This document shows positions 1-51,145 of a stretch of DNA of 64,000 nucleotides, in pieces. Every line of letters starts with the position of its first letter. The first letter of the stretch is position 1. The stretch is taken from the NCBI GenBank assembly GCA_964030475.1, contig CAXIPT010000022.1:273029-337028 (forward strand). Reading direction: 5' to 3'. The notes beneath the pieces are model-generated. The model ran no database searches, was not told the origin of the DNA, and saw nothing but the letters and a program-made list of their open reading frames with translations. The DNA is from Tethya wilhelma. Lineage: Eukaryota > Porifera > Demospongiae > Tethyida > Tethyidae. Position numbers and translations under genes: made by a program.

Positions 1-10
1 CTTTACTTAC

Positions 11-38711
<38,701 letters not shown>

Positions 38712-40011
38712 CTTCCTTGTCACGGCCAGTTTTACAGACTACTGGTCGATCGGGAGCTAGAAAAATACTATAACTGGATATCGTTGCAGAACATGCACAA
38801 AGGCAGAAATCTATGTCAGTTTTGGTTACTTACTTGACACTCTGGATATTCTTCTACACAAATGTTTACCTCAGCGTGATTTTCTAGTACGTAGACTAAG
38901 AGTTCTGCCTAAAGTTTAGAGGCTATACCTATTTTTATCAGATTCTACCATGCAGGGGGGAAATAAACAAGTCATGAATCTCTGCCGCACGAGAGCCAAT
39001 TGCGCATGCGCAATGAATAATTCATACAGGGTGTGTGTTTAGACTTATATATACACCAGAACCGCCCCACATAACAATCATTATACTACTATTGTCAGGT
39101 CAAATTATTAATGTAATGAAGATAATATTAATACAAACACCACCAGAAAGTTCATTACTTTGACGTCTTTGTGCATGCACAATGCCAAGTATACAAATAC
39201 AATACAAGATATAAATGACTTCATCTGCACTGAGTTGAGTACCTAGCTGTATAATTGTGTCCACGTTATTATGCTAGCCTTGCACACACCATTGGGAGTT
39301 GCATAGGTCTAATAGTCTGTAGTTGCATCTGAGATTTCACAGGTGAATTTTGTCTTCCATCTTCACTAAATTATAGTAGACTGGAAGTATTATTTTACAC
39401 AATGACACTGTTACATTTTCAGGGGAAAAAAACATTATTGACATTATCGATAGCTTGAAAATTTTCTTGGTATTTCAGACTCTGCCTTGCCATCTCAGAT
39501 TTGGTCCAACTATAACCCTGTCTCAATCTGGGCTGTACAAACACAACAAGACAGCTAGCCTTGTCCACAGGGCCTTCTTTGTTTTGGTGGTAGAATGTGC
39601 CAAGAGATGTACGCATGATGTGACTTAACAATAGCAAGTTGTAGCAAGTTGTACATGAGATTTCAACCTGTACTAAAACCTCATCTAATTTACTTACGGA
39701 GTAAGAATATTACACCCCTGGGATTATCATTTAGACTTGGGATTGTTTGTAAAGAATAATTTCTATGCTTGCATAATTATGATGACTGTAATCTACACTT
39801 ATACTTGCAACATTCTTGCATACAATGTATATATATACACACTATAGTATACTTATATACAACACAGCAAACATTATGGTTTAAAACATCAGAGTCCATG
39901 CATGCAATACTATTATTTTGAGGTACAATCTCCTAATTATATAATAATAAAAAAATAAGAACAAACTGATAATGAAGTAAATAGTTCATGGTACCTGAGC
40001 AGTTAAAATGA
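38712..40011. other. Intergenic region between the ABCA gene and the giant gene
   Basis: No coding exon is visible on either strand. It contains a likely 5'UTR intron of the giant gene at about 38757-38833 (donor TCAA|GTAAGT, acceptor TTTTTCTAG) and, further upstream, an NRF1-type palindrome. The rest is AT-rich and unremarkable. Confidence 0.6.
39001..39012. promoter_or_regulatory. NRF1-type palindrome in the putative promoter of the giant gene
   Basis: TGCGCATGCGCA is a perfect palindrome and a full match to the animal NRF1 site (YGCGCAYGCGCR). It lies 290 bp upstream of the start codon and just above the putative noncoding first exon, directly beside a CCAAT. CpG-rich 12-mers are rare in this AT-rich DNA. 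Its function here is inferred. Confidence 0.5.
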
Positions 40012-43000
40012 CTATTCATCAGTAGAGGTCTTCCTCCTGTAACAGCAGTGGCATGGTAGCCAGCTGGGACACAATGAGTGAGGGCTAGGGGTACGGTCAT
40101 CACTGTTTTGCTTCACAATATTCAGAAACACTGCATGTATGCATATTGGATCATAGCTTATGAGTACAACCATGCAAATACATACTATACAACAGATTGA
40201 GAATTTTTCACTTTAGCTATGTGAGTACATGGCAAAATAAAATGTGTGGCAAATCAGTTGAAATGGTGAGAATTAAAGAGCCAAATATTACCAAATCTAT
40301 GGCAATTAATATCTAGTTTGATGCCACCAGAAGTTTAACACATGGCTAATGATGACAATACATAACAGCCAACAGTTTCTTATGGTCAATACTTTTCTTA
40401 CAGCTTATTTTTGACAGGAAAAGAGGGGAAAGCAACCAAAGAAAGGGGAGAATGAGCACATTCCAATGGTGTGCAAAATTTTCAAATTGGTTGGATAATA
40501 ACAAAGTTATTCAACAGGCTTTCACAAACCAGATGGACTTTAAGTATGGCTTAATCTGTTCTGTAAGTGGTACTGACCATCCTCCAAAGTTGTCATCTTG
40601 ATTCCCCAATCTTGTATTCCTACCTCCACCTTAGCAGAGTCTATCAGTTCAAACAGCTCACTGACACAGAGATCCTCTTTCTCCAGCTTGTAGCTGCAAG
40701 AATCTGTTAGCAGTAAAGCACTACATCAATCTATGATCATACGAACAACACCAATGATATTGTAATTCACCACTTACCAGCATATGTTTCAACATGTACC
40801 GCCTTTGGAAGATTAGTCTGCACAAAGTTTTCAACTATGGGAGCATACCCCGGTGCACACTGAAAGGTAAGCTGATATCCTGAACCAAATCGAGTCTTGA
40901 GTCTATTTTGAGTTCCGAGACATCTCAGACGACCATAATTCATGATTCCAATCCTAGTGCACAAGTGATCAGCCTCTTCCATAGCATGAGTTGTAAGAAT
41001 CTGAAGTAAGAAACAGTGCCACACTTAGGGTTCAGATATGTATAAAATGAATTACAGAAAATACAATAAAAATTCTGGCTATAAGATTTGAACTACTCAG
41101 TAAAAAGTTATATAGGTAATTCTGCACATCTCACAATAACGTTATGAAGATTTAGTCTATAGACTGTAAACACCTTAATTCAAAAACTTCAATGATTGTA
41201 TACCTACTTCATCTACAAACACTCACAACAGATCTCTTTTCCTTGATGGATTCAATGACTTCCCAGACTTGACGTCGAGAGGCTGGGTCCAGGCCCGTGG
41301 TAGGCTCATCAAGGATCAATATGTCAGGATTACCTATACAGGCCATGGCTACAGAGAGACGTCTTCTCATACCACCAGACAGTGCTTTGGACTTGCGTTT
41401 ACGAGCATTATAGAGATTAACCTGCATTTGTACATATCATAATGTGCACTTTTAGAGTTGTTGGTAGTGTACTAAACTAGCTGATATTTTACTGTAAATA
41501 AGAAACTCCAATGCAAAATAAAACTGTTACATTGCTAAACTGTAGTTGCAATACAACTCACTTGTCTCAGAGCCCTTTCCACCACAGTTCGCTCTCTGCT
41601 CCATTTTACTCCTTTCAGTCTGGCATAAAACAGCAAGTGCTCTTCAGCAGTGAGATCTGCATGCTGGATATCAAACTGAGGGCACACTCCAAGGTGTTTA
41701 TGAATGTCACTAATATTGGTTGTAATATCAAAGCCAGAAATGACAGCAGTTCCTCTTGTGGGCTCGTACAGACCAGTAAGAACTGATATAAGAGTGGTCT
41801 TGCCAGCACCTGCAACAGTAAGACATGATTTCATTGATGATCCATCAACATCATAAACCACTTACCATTAGGTCCCAAAAGACCAAAACATTCATTTCTT
41901 TGAATAGCCAATGAAAGAGAGTGGACAGCAATGTGTGGAGGCTTCCCACCACTACCAGGATACTCCTTTCTCAGCTGATAGATCACAATTGGTGCATTTA
42001 TATTAGGAAACCTTTCTCTCAGAGCATCCTCTACAAACAATAGAAAGAACATTTACAGTATGTGCAAATTCATTGAATTTTGACATCTAGCTGAGATTAG
42101 AACCCAGGTCTTTCAAAATCTAGTCAAAAGCTCTTACCACTACACTACTAGAACTCATTGGCAGTCGAGCTAAGAATAATAGTATCTACTGCAATTATAG
42201 ACACAAGTCGACTGAAATTTCAATGCTCAGACAATTTGCACCGCTAATTATCATAATAATGAGCAAAACAGTAGCGATAGTATTACGTTATCAATACCAT
42301 AAACTTTAATGTACCTTCAGCTTGAACATCTTCATCAACTTCATCCAGTTCAATTCTTGACTCAGGGGGTGGAGTCTGTACACAACAAAATAAACAACAG
42401 GGATGATCAACACTCAACTATGTAACGATTGCTGATCAAAAGGCTTCGTCTTTGGTCTTCAAAAGCTAGGGAAGTAAGAACAGTATTGAAGTGCTTCGTC
42501 CATGCTGCCCCATTCACAATAAATCACACGAAAACTTTGATTGCAAATGTGATTCTAATTGAGTTCAATAACATGATTGTACATATATATAGCCTTGTAT
42601 ATACTTGTCCTATTAATAAGGATCAAGCTTCAGTCAGCTTGCTACATGGATGTTTGCTTGTGATAGAGCTTACACTGCTTACCACAGACACCTTTAGTTC
42701 TCTGTTTTTGGTATCCTTATTACCAGATAACCCACACTTTGAACAAAGGTAGCGAACACCATGGTAAAGAGCTATAGTTGAAAAAATAAATGGATAAAAT
42801 TGCAAAGTTGTGTTGTTTTCGGACAAATTACATAACACATAGAAGGATAAGCAGGTATTTTCATGCATCGTATCTAAATAGGAACCCTACAGTGACTCTC
42901 AGGCTCAAAATTTGTCAGCCTTTTGACTACCTAAGAATTTTGGTGACAGCATAACTAGCATACTGCTGACTTGGAACTAGATTCCCCAGGTTATCTCCCT

Positions 43001-45459
43001 CATTCGCCACATCTCTCCATGTTTGGCAATCATGAGCCATATCTAGGGAGTAACCCGCCAGAAGAATACTTTAAATGAAGATATTACTTGGCTCACGATA
43101 ATTGAGTTTCATGGGTCGTCAAGCGTATGGAATAAGTTATGCCCTGAGAATTTCTAACCCAGAACACCAAGAGGAGATGGTAATTAACTAATTAACTAAC
43201 TAAATTTTGTAAAATGTAGTCTTATTCCCAGACACGCCATATGCATGTGCTTGTTTTCCATTGACTACTTTACCGGTAAATACCGTACAGCGGGAAATTT
43301 TTGTAGTTGCAAAATTTTGTACAAATGAGTAAAAGAGGGGCAGAACATTTTCTTGCAGGTTTAAATTTAATATACGCAGTGCACAAACAATCGTATTACA
43401 CATAATGCAGAAATTAAACTTTGAAATTTTTGCATATTCAAACAGCATATGAAAAATATGAAAATTTGCACCATATGAAAATTTCCCCCTATATGCTCCA
43501 GTTTTCCTATAGGTATACTCGTAGCCTCGTTCCCAGGCTCCTCCTTCGCGAATATTTTCTTCGAAAATAAGGAAGGAGAGAGCCTGGTACCAGTAGTCAC
43601 ATGAGTGACGTACAGGGTAGACGTCTGGTAGACGTGAGTCTACTCAACATTATGCGCTTTATCTAAAATGCGTCACGCACGTGTTCCAGTCAGTTGATGT
43701 TAGCAAAAATTTTTGCGTATCTACGAGCTCTGAGAGAGCTAGACGTAGAAGACGATGTGAGTAGACAAGAAAAAAGCAGCCTGTAGCCTCTAAAGATAGT
43801 CCAAGAAGCAACAGATAAATGGCAGTCTCTCTGAATCAGCATTTTTGGTTCTGTGTCCAGTCTCGATCTTTCAGTCTGACCAAACCAAGGTACAAAACAA
43901 AAGCGACGATCACAAACGCTGTTTGGGAAGTACATCTTAACTCTTGGCACACAAGAAATGACTTTGAACAGCAAATGGTAGTTTTTTTCAAGCATTTTTT
44001 TGTTCTGTTCTGTTCGCGGTAGCTCCCAGGAAACTTTCTTTTGCTAACTAACTTGAATTACGTAAAGCAGTACGTCACTCACGTGACTACTGGTACCAGG
44101 CTCTCTCCTTCCTTATTTTCGAAGAAAATATTCGCGAAGGAGGAGCCTGGGAACGAGGCTACGAGTATAGAATTGGCAAAAATCTTCAACATAATACCTC
44201 AACTTGACACAACATTTAACAGCAAAAAATAACCATGGGAACAAGGCTAACATAAACTCGTTACGTACATATTGTCAAACTTACCAATAATTGGGAACAA
44301 TGGAGACTTTCTCACTCCATACTCACTTGGCAGTACAAAGGACAAGTAAACGCTGACAAACATTAGACCAATCGTAGAGAATGCAAGATACAGCAGAGCA
44401 GTAGTCACTATATTGAGCTCTCCAGAAAAGGTATCAGTACCATAGCACTGCATAGTGAGGCATCCGAGATTAAGGTACTGCAAGATCCGGTAGAAGGCAA
44501 ATGGTGGGTACATCATGTAGACAGGGAATGGAGTCTGGTCATCAGGGAACACCTACATGTAAAGACAACATCTTTGAATGAGAACACAGCATTGAAAATC
44601 CTTTACACTAGTTCAGCAAAGAGCATGACCTAAGTCAATTAATTGTTTAAAACAGACAAAAAAGGGCCCTCTGTGTTCATGCTCACTGAGGATTAGTAAA
44701 GTGTGTGTCATTACTTGAAGTGCTTCCAGCAACAGAGCTACAATAACCCCAGCAATGACCAGTAGGTAGCCCACAATGGTGGCCGTCCGTGGGCGATTGA
44801 AGAAGTTACTGAAGAAGAATCCCAACACCACTTCAGCATGGCCCCAGAGAAAGAAGGTAACAATCAGTATAAATGGACTGGTCTGAAATAAAACAACAAC
44901 AAAGCAACATTTGGATCTGTTTAAAGTGAGTCTCAACACTATGTACAGTATGTCCAATCTAGACAAGCCTGCTGCAAACAACAATTTGTATTGGGACACA
45001 TTATAGCTCCTCCCTCATGAATAAATATACTAAAACATGAGGGAAGAACAATGGAGTGAGGCTATATATAGGTGTCATACAGCTTATCTTCAAAAGTCAA
45101 AAACACGAAAATGCTTGGGACAGAAGCAAAATTCTGAACTGTAAACTTGCTTACAATATACTACATACATGTATCAAGTGTACTACAACGTACAATTACT
45201 GTTTTTAAAAATACCTGGGTAAATATTCTCATCTTGAATATGTAAGCAAAGACTGCTATCTCAACTGCTATTGGTATGTACAAAATGTAGTTGAATGTGT
45301 AGGTGACCAGCCAGTATGTCCATCGACTGAGACCATTCTGTTCCATCATGATTAAGTGCTTCTCAAATTTATCTTTCACAATTGAAGACATGTACACCTA
45401 CAGCACATGTACAGGCAGGAAGAGTTACCACGCACACACACGCACACATGCACATGCAC

Positions 45460-45505
<46 letters not shown>

Positions 45506-48500
45506 CACAACACAACACAACACATTTATAGGCAGTGGTATCAAACAGGACCCAATGTCATTGACTATTTCATTTTCAGTATCTTTTTGTAACATTATCA
45601 TCTCTCCATGATTCTAATAAGCACTAACATATACCTTATACTGTCTTTTCACTTAAATTATAAATATTATACTACAATGGGTCTTTGATAATGTGCAGGC
45701 CATTTGAAGCATATAATAACACTGAAAGCACTTTAGTTTCAACTTAAATGTTATGATAACACTAATGTTACAGGCTATTGAATATCACACATGTCTGTAG
45801 CAAGCAGTACTCACTGGAATGAGAAAAGAAGCCGCAAAGGGGAAAAGTATTCCCCCTAGCAGGGTTGAGATGTCAATGGTTACATTGACAGGGCTGGACA
45901 CCAGTGGCATGATGTAGGTCGTGATAGGAATATAGTCATCAGCATCATCAGAGGTGTCATTCAGTAGGTGTTTGAACAGGGCATTGCTCATCATGTTGAT
46001 AATGCCATTTCTACATGATAAGTTAAGATATAGCATCATAGTACACCAACATCATAGCATCCTGGCAGTATCAATATACACAGTCCTAGCACAAAGAATA
46101 CAAGTGTGTCATACCTTCGGTGTATCTCAATGCCAAACCCTGAGGATATGCTCTTTCCAAAGTCACTTGACTCACTGCTATTAAACCCAGTACCATTCGC
46201 AGGTGAATACTTCCACAGAACTAAGTCATCAGCCACCATAGTGTAATACAGGGAAACTTCTTCAGTTGATTCATCATAGGTGTCAATAAATATACCTCCA
46301 TGAGGCTTCACCTTAGAGGGGAGATAGTGTGAGGAATATGGACATAACACACAAAGTTGATAAGAGAACATATTGGAACATAACAACAAGTGAGCAGGTT
46401 GAATACCTTTTCTAAAGTTTTGTTTCGGATGTACTCCATCACAGAAACATACTGATTCTTGGACAGAGGGGAAACCTCATAGTTCCTGGATTCATAAAGT
46501 TTAATGGTTCTCAATGTGCAATGACGACACCACTATATGCACTTCTACACACCTGTTGTATTGATCATATGCCAGTGAAGACTTCTGTGCCAGCGAGTTG
46601 TAGTTTCTTATAACCTTGAAGTTGTTCAATGAATGATAGTATTATAGCAAAAGGGAGAGAGACACATTGAAGTAGATAACAAGAACAAGGGGAAGTAACC
46701 AAATGTATCTACCTCTATCATGTGGTCATTAAGAACTGTGTAGTTTTTGATTTTCCAAAATTGAGGGAGTACAATAGAATCTTCATTTTCATTGAAAGCC
46801 TGAATGAACACAGCACAAACAACACAGAAAACAAATCTTTGACATATTTTCATGAAAACAGCTCTTCAGTTTGAGAATCAATTCTTATATACATCCACGA
46901 TTCCCAGCTAGTATGGTAACATGTAATGTAAAAGTTCAACATAAATTTAACTCACCGGACATGTAAAATCTTCAGTATCTTTGCTGTGCCAGCGAATGCC
47001 AAAATCCAAAGGGAAATCATACATCCATTCACCTGGGACCATCCCACCTTCAAAACAAGACACAACATTGAAACTCTTCATCACTTTTTTCCAATTGCAT
47101 AAAACAAGGGATGAGGAGGAACAAGTTCTTCTAGAAACACCCTCAATATACTTTCTACACAGACCACGCATGCTGGTATAACATTTTCTACTTTAAATAC
47201 TTTTTTGTACCTAAAAATCCAGTTCTGTTAACATTCATTCCAGTGATATTTCCCAAGTTAAACTTTGTAGAATCGTTTGACCTACAATAAATAAAATTTG
47301 TAATACATGTATGTTAAGTGTCTGTATACAACTTACAGCCCAACGAAGTAAAGTGGTAGATCATACAATGCTTCCTGGCAGTCCTGAACAGCACTTTCAC
47401 CAACAAGCTCTAGCTGATTAATACTTTCAGAAATGCTGTCAACTACCTCCCTGACATTTACCGGAAGAGAGAGATTTTCCAGTTCTTGAACAAATGAACC
47501 GTGCACAACACTGTCCAACCACTCAGCCCAGTTGGGAAATTCATCAAAAAAATTGAAGACACTGTAGTGACAGTCTTGAGGATGATGAGGAGCACTGTCA
47601 TTGTAGCTAGACAAACAGAAACAGAAAAAAGGGGCTTCACCACAAATAATGGCAGCAGTACCAAAGAAAACACTATAGGCCATTAGAGGTGCATTCTGTC
47701 ATGAAAAGTCATGTGATTTAAAGTTATTGCATAATATTATGTCATTGATTTTAAACACAAATGAGGGCATAAAACTCAACGCATGCCTGAATATTTTTCA
47801 CCCTCAAGCCAACACTTACAAGACAGTCCCACATTTATTGAACTCTATTGTTTTCATAAAGACACAATTTTTTCTTGTAATGCTTGGTTACCAACTTACT
47901 ACAAATGTACGTACCTGCATGAGATGAGCCTTCCGGGGTTAGTTGGAGGGAAGAACGATACTTCTGTCCCTGGAACTACACTTCCATGTTGCTTCAAAAT
48001 CATATTCAAAATGAGTTGCATTATCCCCGCAAATAAGATGAATATTATTGGAGTGAGCAGTTGGCAGATATTGGTAGCACTGGCTCGCCACTGTAAAGTG
48101 AGGTCTTTCAGAAACTGCAGTAGACAGAGAAGTTAGTAATATTATAGCAGATGGTCACACCAACAGAGAAAACTAAGTAATGCAAGTCTTTGTATAAAAG
48201 AGCCAAGATGAATACACAATTATACCAAGGGCTTATCAATCACCAAAGGCGGGAGAAGGTGCGCATATGCAACGTGTACCCAGCAAAATTCAAATGGCTA
48301 GGCTGGATATACTAAATATTGATAGTTGTGTCACGGAGAAATACAGTATGGTCTAGTAGTTTACGGTTTTTACTTATGCTCTGCTCGTACCAACAGAGAA
48401 TGGCTGAGTCTGGGCGAGTGGCTAGTCCTCAAAGACACGCTCTTCTATCTCCAATTTTCACTGATTCCTCGGACTCCTACACAACTATGCACATTGCTAG

Positions 48501-49462
48501 TGGAAGAGTTATGAGCAGTAAATTTTGGCTCTCAATTTTCCTCTAATATTGAAACAAAGGTGAAAGGCTTGCATACATTGATATTTCTGCTAGTTCAGGC
48601 TACAGGCTACAATGTGTATTGCACAAACTTTTCTCTTCAATTTTAAATACCAGTAGAATGTACGTGGCACGAGCTCAATAATTTCACGTGACTTGTGGTT
48701 TGTACTATTTTTAGACTTGATATGAATTTTGCCGGGTCACTGCTACATGCCCTCTTCCGCCTTCGACAGTCAATAAGCCCTTAATTATACCCAATAGAAA
48801 CAAAATGTGCATGTCATATGTGCCAGACAATCAAACCACCTTGAAAGCTGAAATTTGGACTAAGAATTTCGAGTCAATATCAATCTGTTCCAAGTTTGTA
48901 CATAACACACATCGATACTGAGAATTTCAAGCACTAAGAACAAAGTGTGTGGACAGCTATAATTATATATGTACAGAAGAGAAGCTACCAAACATGAATA
49001 CATCAAAAGGTTTTCCGCTAAACAAAAGCGGCCTACTCGCAACAGAGGATGAGAGTCTAATTGTACAAAATAAGCTTCTAGAAAGACATTCTTATGTCCT
49101 TGAGAATATCTGATCATTCAGCATGATGAGTAAATTTATGTACATACACAGTCATTCTTCTTTCACTGTAACAAATTACAGAAAACATGCAAGTAGCTAG
49201 GCACATATGGGATCCTGTTTATACCACAATAAAGGGAGGCAGATCTAATAAATTGAAGTATTTATGACTACGTGACTAGCTACAGTACTAGTCTCGCGGG
49301 CCAGACGTCTGCATGTAGCAGTCTCTCAGACGTCTGGCCCGCGAGACTACTACAGTACATACTTTCCTGATCACTTACAAGAGCTCTGAATTGATGCCAA
49401 ATACCAACTCGTTCCACGAAATCTTCTCTTTTTGAAGAACGCCTCATATCTGCTGGGGCCAT
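40012..49462 (-). CDS. Half-size ABC transporter, subfamily A
   Basis: Exons: 49379-49462, 47915-48114, 47337-47606, 47211-47281, 46956-47047, 46713-46799, 46553-46614, 46407-46485, 46115-46311, 45815-46010, 45215-45397, 44715-44882, 44285-44552, (missing link), 42315-42375, 41866-42030, 41562-41809, 41227-41421, 40778-41000, 40578-40703, 40012-40130. About 1,035 residues: first membrane helix (LTPIIFILFAGIMQLILNM), a large extracellular loop with N-x-S/T sites, a helix cluster (for example ATIVGYLLVIAGVIVALLLE), then one ATPase domain with all motifs, and a short cysteine-rich tail. ABCA proteins move lipids across membranes. Vertebrate ABCA proteins are full-size; half-size members are known from plants and protists. 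Start chosen at MAPADMRRSSKREDF; an in-frame upstream ATG exists. One small exon between 42376 and 44284 is needed to keep phase (phase 1 in, 0 out). Confidence 0.88.
40578..42030 (-). CDS. ATPase (nucleotide-binding) domain of the ABCA gene
   Basis: Five full exons plus the start of the C-terminal region. Walker A GPNGAGKTT is cut by an intron between GPN and GAGKTT (phase 1, at 41866/41809). Q-loop GVCPQFDIQHADLTAEEHL, signature LSGGMRRRLSVAMA, Walker B ILILDEPTTGLDP, and H-loop LTTHAMEEADHLCTRIGIM are all intact, so the protein should hydrolyse ATP. The domain is followed by the family's TLED-VFL ending, split by an intron at 40578/40130. Confidence 0.93.
42082..42154 (-). repeat. tRNA-like sequence (tRNA-derived SINE head or tRNA pseudogene)
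   Basis: On the minus strand an A box TAGTGTAGTGG (42147-42137) and a B box GGTTCTAATCT (42104-42094) are spaced exactly as in a tRNA (32 nt between). The T arm CTGGG/CTCAG pairs fully and five of seven acceptor pairs form (GTTCTAG with CTAGATG). The D and anticodon stems are poor, so it is not a working tRNA. It lies in an ABCA intron. No intact tRNA gene was seen in the window. Confidence 0.55.
43055..43068 (-). CDS. Candidate 14-bp microexon of the ABCA gene
   Basis: Between exon 13 (ends phase 1) and exon 14 (starts phase 0) a link of length 3n+2 is required. TATTCTTCTGGCGG, between TTTAAAG and GTTACT, fits exactly and would add VFFWR, resembling the aromatic P-S-Y-W stretch other ABCA proteins have at this place. 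The acceptor tract is weak; another small exon in the 1.9-kb intron is possible. Confidence 0.25.
43522..44161. mobile_element. 640-bp element with about 90-bp terminal inverted repeats
   Basis: Ends begin TAGCCTCGTTCCCAGGCTCC; the two arms are nearly identical for about 90 bp (one clear mismatch). It has the same terminal motif as the 9-bp-duplication family but its flanks are inverted (TATACTCG / CGAGTATA), not direct. It lies in the largest ABCA intron. The open frames within are not convincing genes. Confidence 0.8.
45430..45523. repeat. (CA)n / (CAACA)n microsatellite
   Basis: CA run passing into CAACA units, in the ABCA intron upstream of exon 45215-45397. Confidence 0.95.
49289..49349. 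mobile_element. 61-bp perfect foldback MITE with 9-bp target duplication
   Basis: Two perfect 23-bp arms (starting TAGTCTCGCGGGCC) flank a 15-bp loop. CTACAGTAC is repeated directly at 49280-49288 and 49350-49358. It sits in the first ABCA intron, 20 bp from the exon-1 donor. A 9-bp duplication is typical of Mutator-like transposases; the element itself codes for nothing. Confidence 0.88.
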
Positions 49463-49615
49463 AGCTACAGTTAGAGACGTACGGACTAAGACCCTACAAA
49501 GAACACAGTCAGCAACAAATCGTCTTGTGGCCTGCATGTGGTCATGTGGTCGAGCATGTGACGTGAGGCAATTGCATGCAAGGGTCAAGGGTTAAAGATT
49601 TACACGTAAGGCCAA

Positions 49616-49621
49616 TTTATT
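49616..49621 (-). promoter_or_regulatory. Possible polyadenylation signal of SCAP
   Basis: AATAAA on the minus strand, 243 bp after the SCAP stop codon and about 150 bp before the ABCA start codon. It is the nearest canonical hexamer downstream of SCAP; assignment is by position only. Confidence 0.35.
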
Positions 49622-49863
49622 TGCAACATGCACTAGACTCTGGCTAGTTACCATTTGGTGCAGCCAAGCAAGTATATATTCATATAGTTCTTTTAAAAAG
49701 CTTTAGCTATATACTCCAACTGTTCCAAAAATTAATAATACAAAAGATATAATTTTTATCACCTTTGAGTAAAAATCTGAATATTTGTATACATACAGTG
49801 TAACTTACATATATATAAAACTGTATGTTTACATCTGTGAGTGACAAAAATACATTAGAAAAA

Positions 49864-50652
49864 TCAGTCGAGTTTGAGTTTTAAATCACATGGTATAATA
49901 TGTACATCTCTGCCAATGCTGCAAACCACTGTGGTCCCATCGAGGGCAAATACTTGCCTGACAAGTGCAACACCCCTCTCCAAATCAATTTCTTTTTCAG
50001 AATGCTTCTTACCATTAGTGACATTGTACACTGCTACGACAGTCTGTGTGCAGGAAGTAGTTCAGAGTTAACAGCAATTTCATAATGTAGGTAGGCTCAC
50101 CTCTAAGCAAACAGCAATGTGCTGTGATCCAAGCAAGGTGAAACCATTGCATATTCCATCCTATAATTTGCATAGGAACGGAAAAAGTGTAATAACTTGA
50201 GCAAACTATAACTCTACCATTGATAATTAATTAACATAATTATCATAATTAATTAATTAATCATTGTTAATTAACATATTAATTGTTATTGTTAATTGCG
50301 GAAAAGTTCAGTTAATAATAATAAGACCTAACTGCAAAGCAATACAGTAGGCACGTTGCAGTGTATGGTTCAACGCATACAACAAAGGGCTTACTGATAT
50401 GATTGACAGCATAGCTATTTCTATTGTACCAGTACTAGCAACTAACCAGCTTTATAGTATGCACAAGGTCTCCAAGCAGACAGTTCCACACCTTAATGCA
50501 GTCTCCAGCCAGCAGGGAAACAATATAGTCAAGGGAGCTATCAAGCATTAGGACTGAGGTCTCAGGTTGTTCAAATTCATGAACACACTTCCCAGAACTT
50601 ACGTCCCAACATACAACAAGACCTTTGCTGCAACCAGACACACAAAGTTGAG

Positions 50653-50699
<47 letters not shown>

Positions 50700-51145
50700 A
50701 TGTGTGTGCGTGTGTGTGTGTGTGTGCGTGTGTGTGTGTGAAATACAAACTACTCACTGCTGTCCAGGTTAGGGCAGATATACTTCCAGGGTGAATGTAT
50801 ATTGCATTAGTACATACAAAATCAATCAGTCGATGAACCTTCACAACACCATCATAACCCCCAGTCACAACATTTGTGCCATATGCACGTAAAATGCTAA
50901 CAGGTCTGGAATGGGCTGGAACACAATATCGCTGAATTCCATCATGGCCAGTCAAAATTAGAGATCCATCCATGTGACCAGAGAGTATTCTGAATGAAAG
51001 TAACATACAGTATAAAGCAAGTGAATTGCCGTATTAGTCAGGTATAAGACCAGCCATACCCATGTGAGTTGACAGCTATGGCAGTAACTCCAGAGTTACC
51101 AATCGAAACTGTGAACATCAAATTGCCATTAGAACTATTCCAAGC
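49864..51145 (-). CDS. SCAP: C-terminal WD40 repeats of SCAP
   Basis: Five exons with WD40 strands: VTAIAVNSHGILSGHMDGSL, AHSRPVSILRAYGTNVVTGG, YDGVVKVHRL, HPGSISALTW, VSGCSKGLVVCWDVSSGKCV and SLLAGDCIKVWNCLLGDLVH. In mammals this domain binds the SREBP C-terminus. Two introns here and further upstream (50654-50757, 55224-55310) use long (CA)n microsatellites directly before the acceptor. Confidence 0.9.

Noticed and set aside
43690..44022. Open frames inside the 640-bp foldback element
   Set aside because: Short, on both strands, no transposase motif; best read as chance frames in a non-coding element.
45303..45611. Plus-strand open frames rich in Thr-His repeats
   Set aside because: They are translations of the (CA)n microsatellite on the strand opposite to the ABCA gene.
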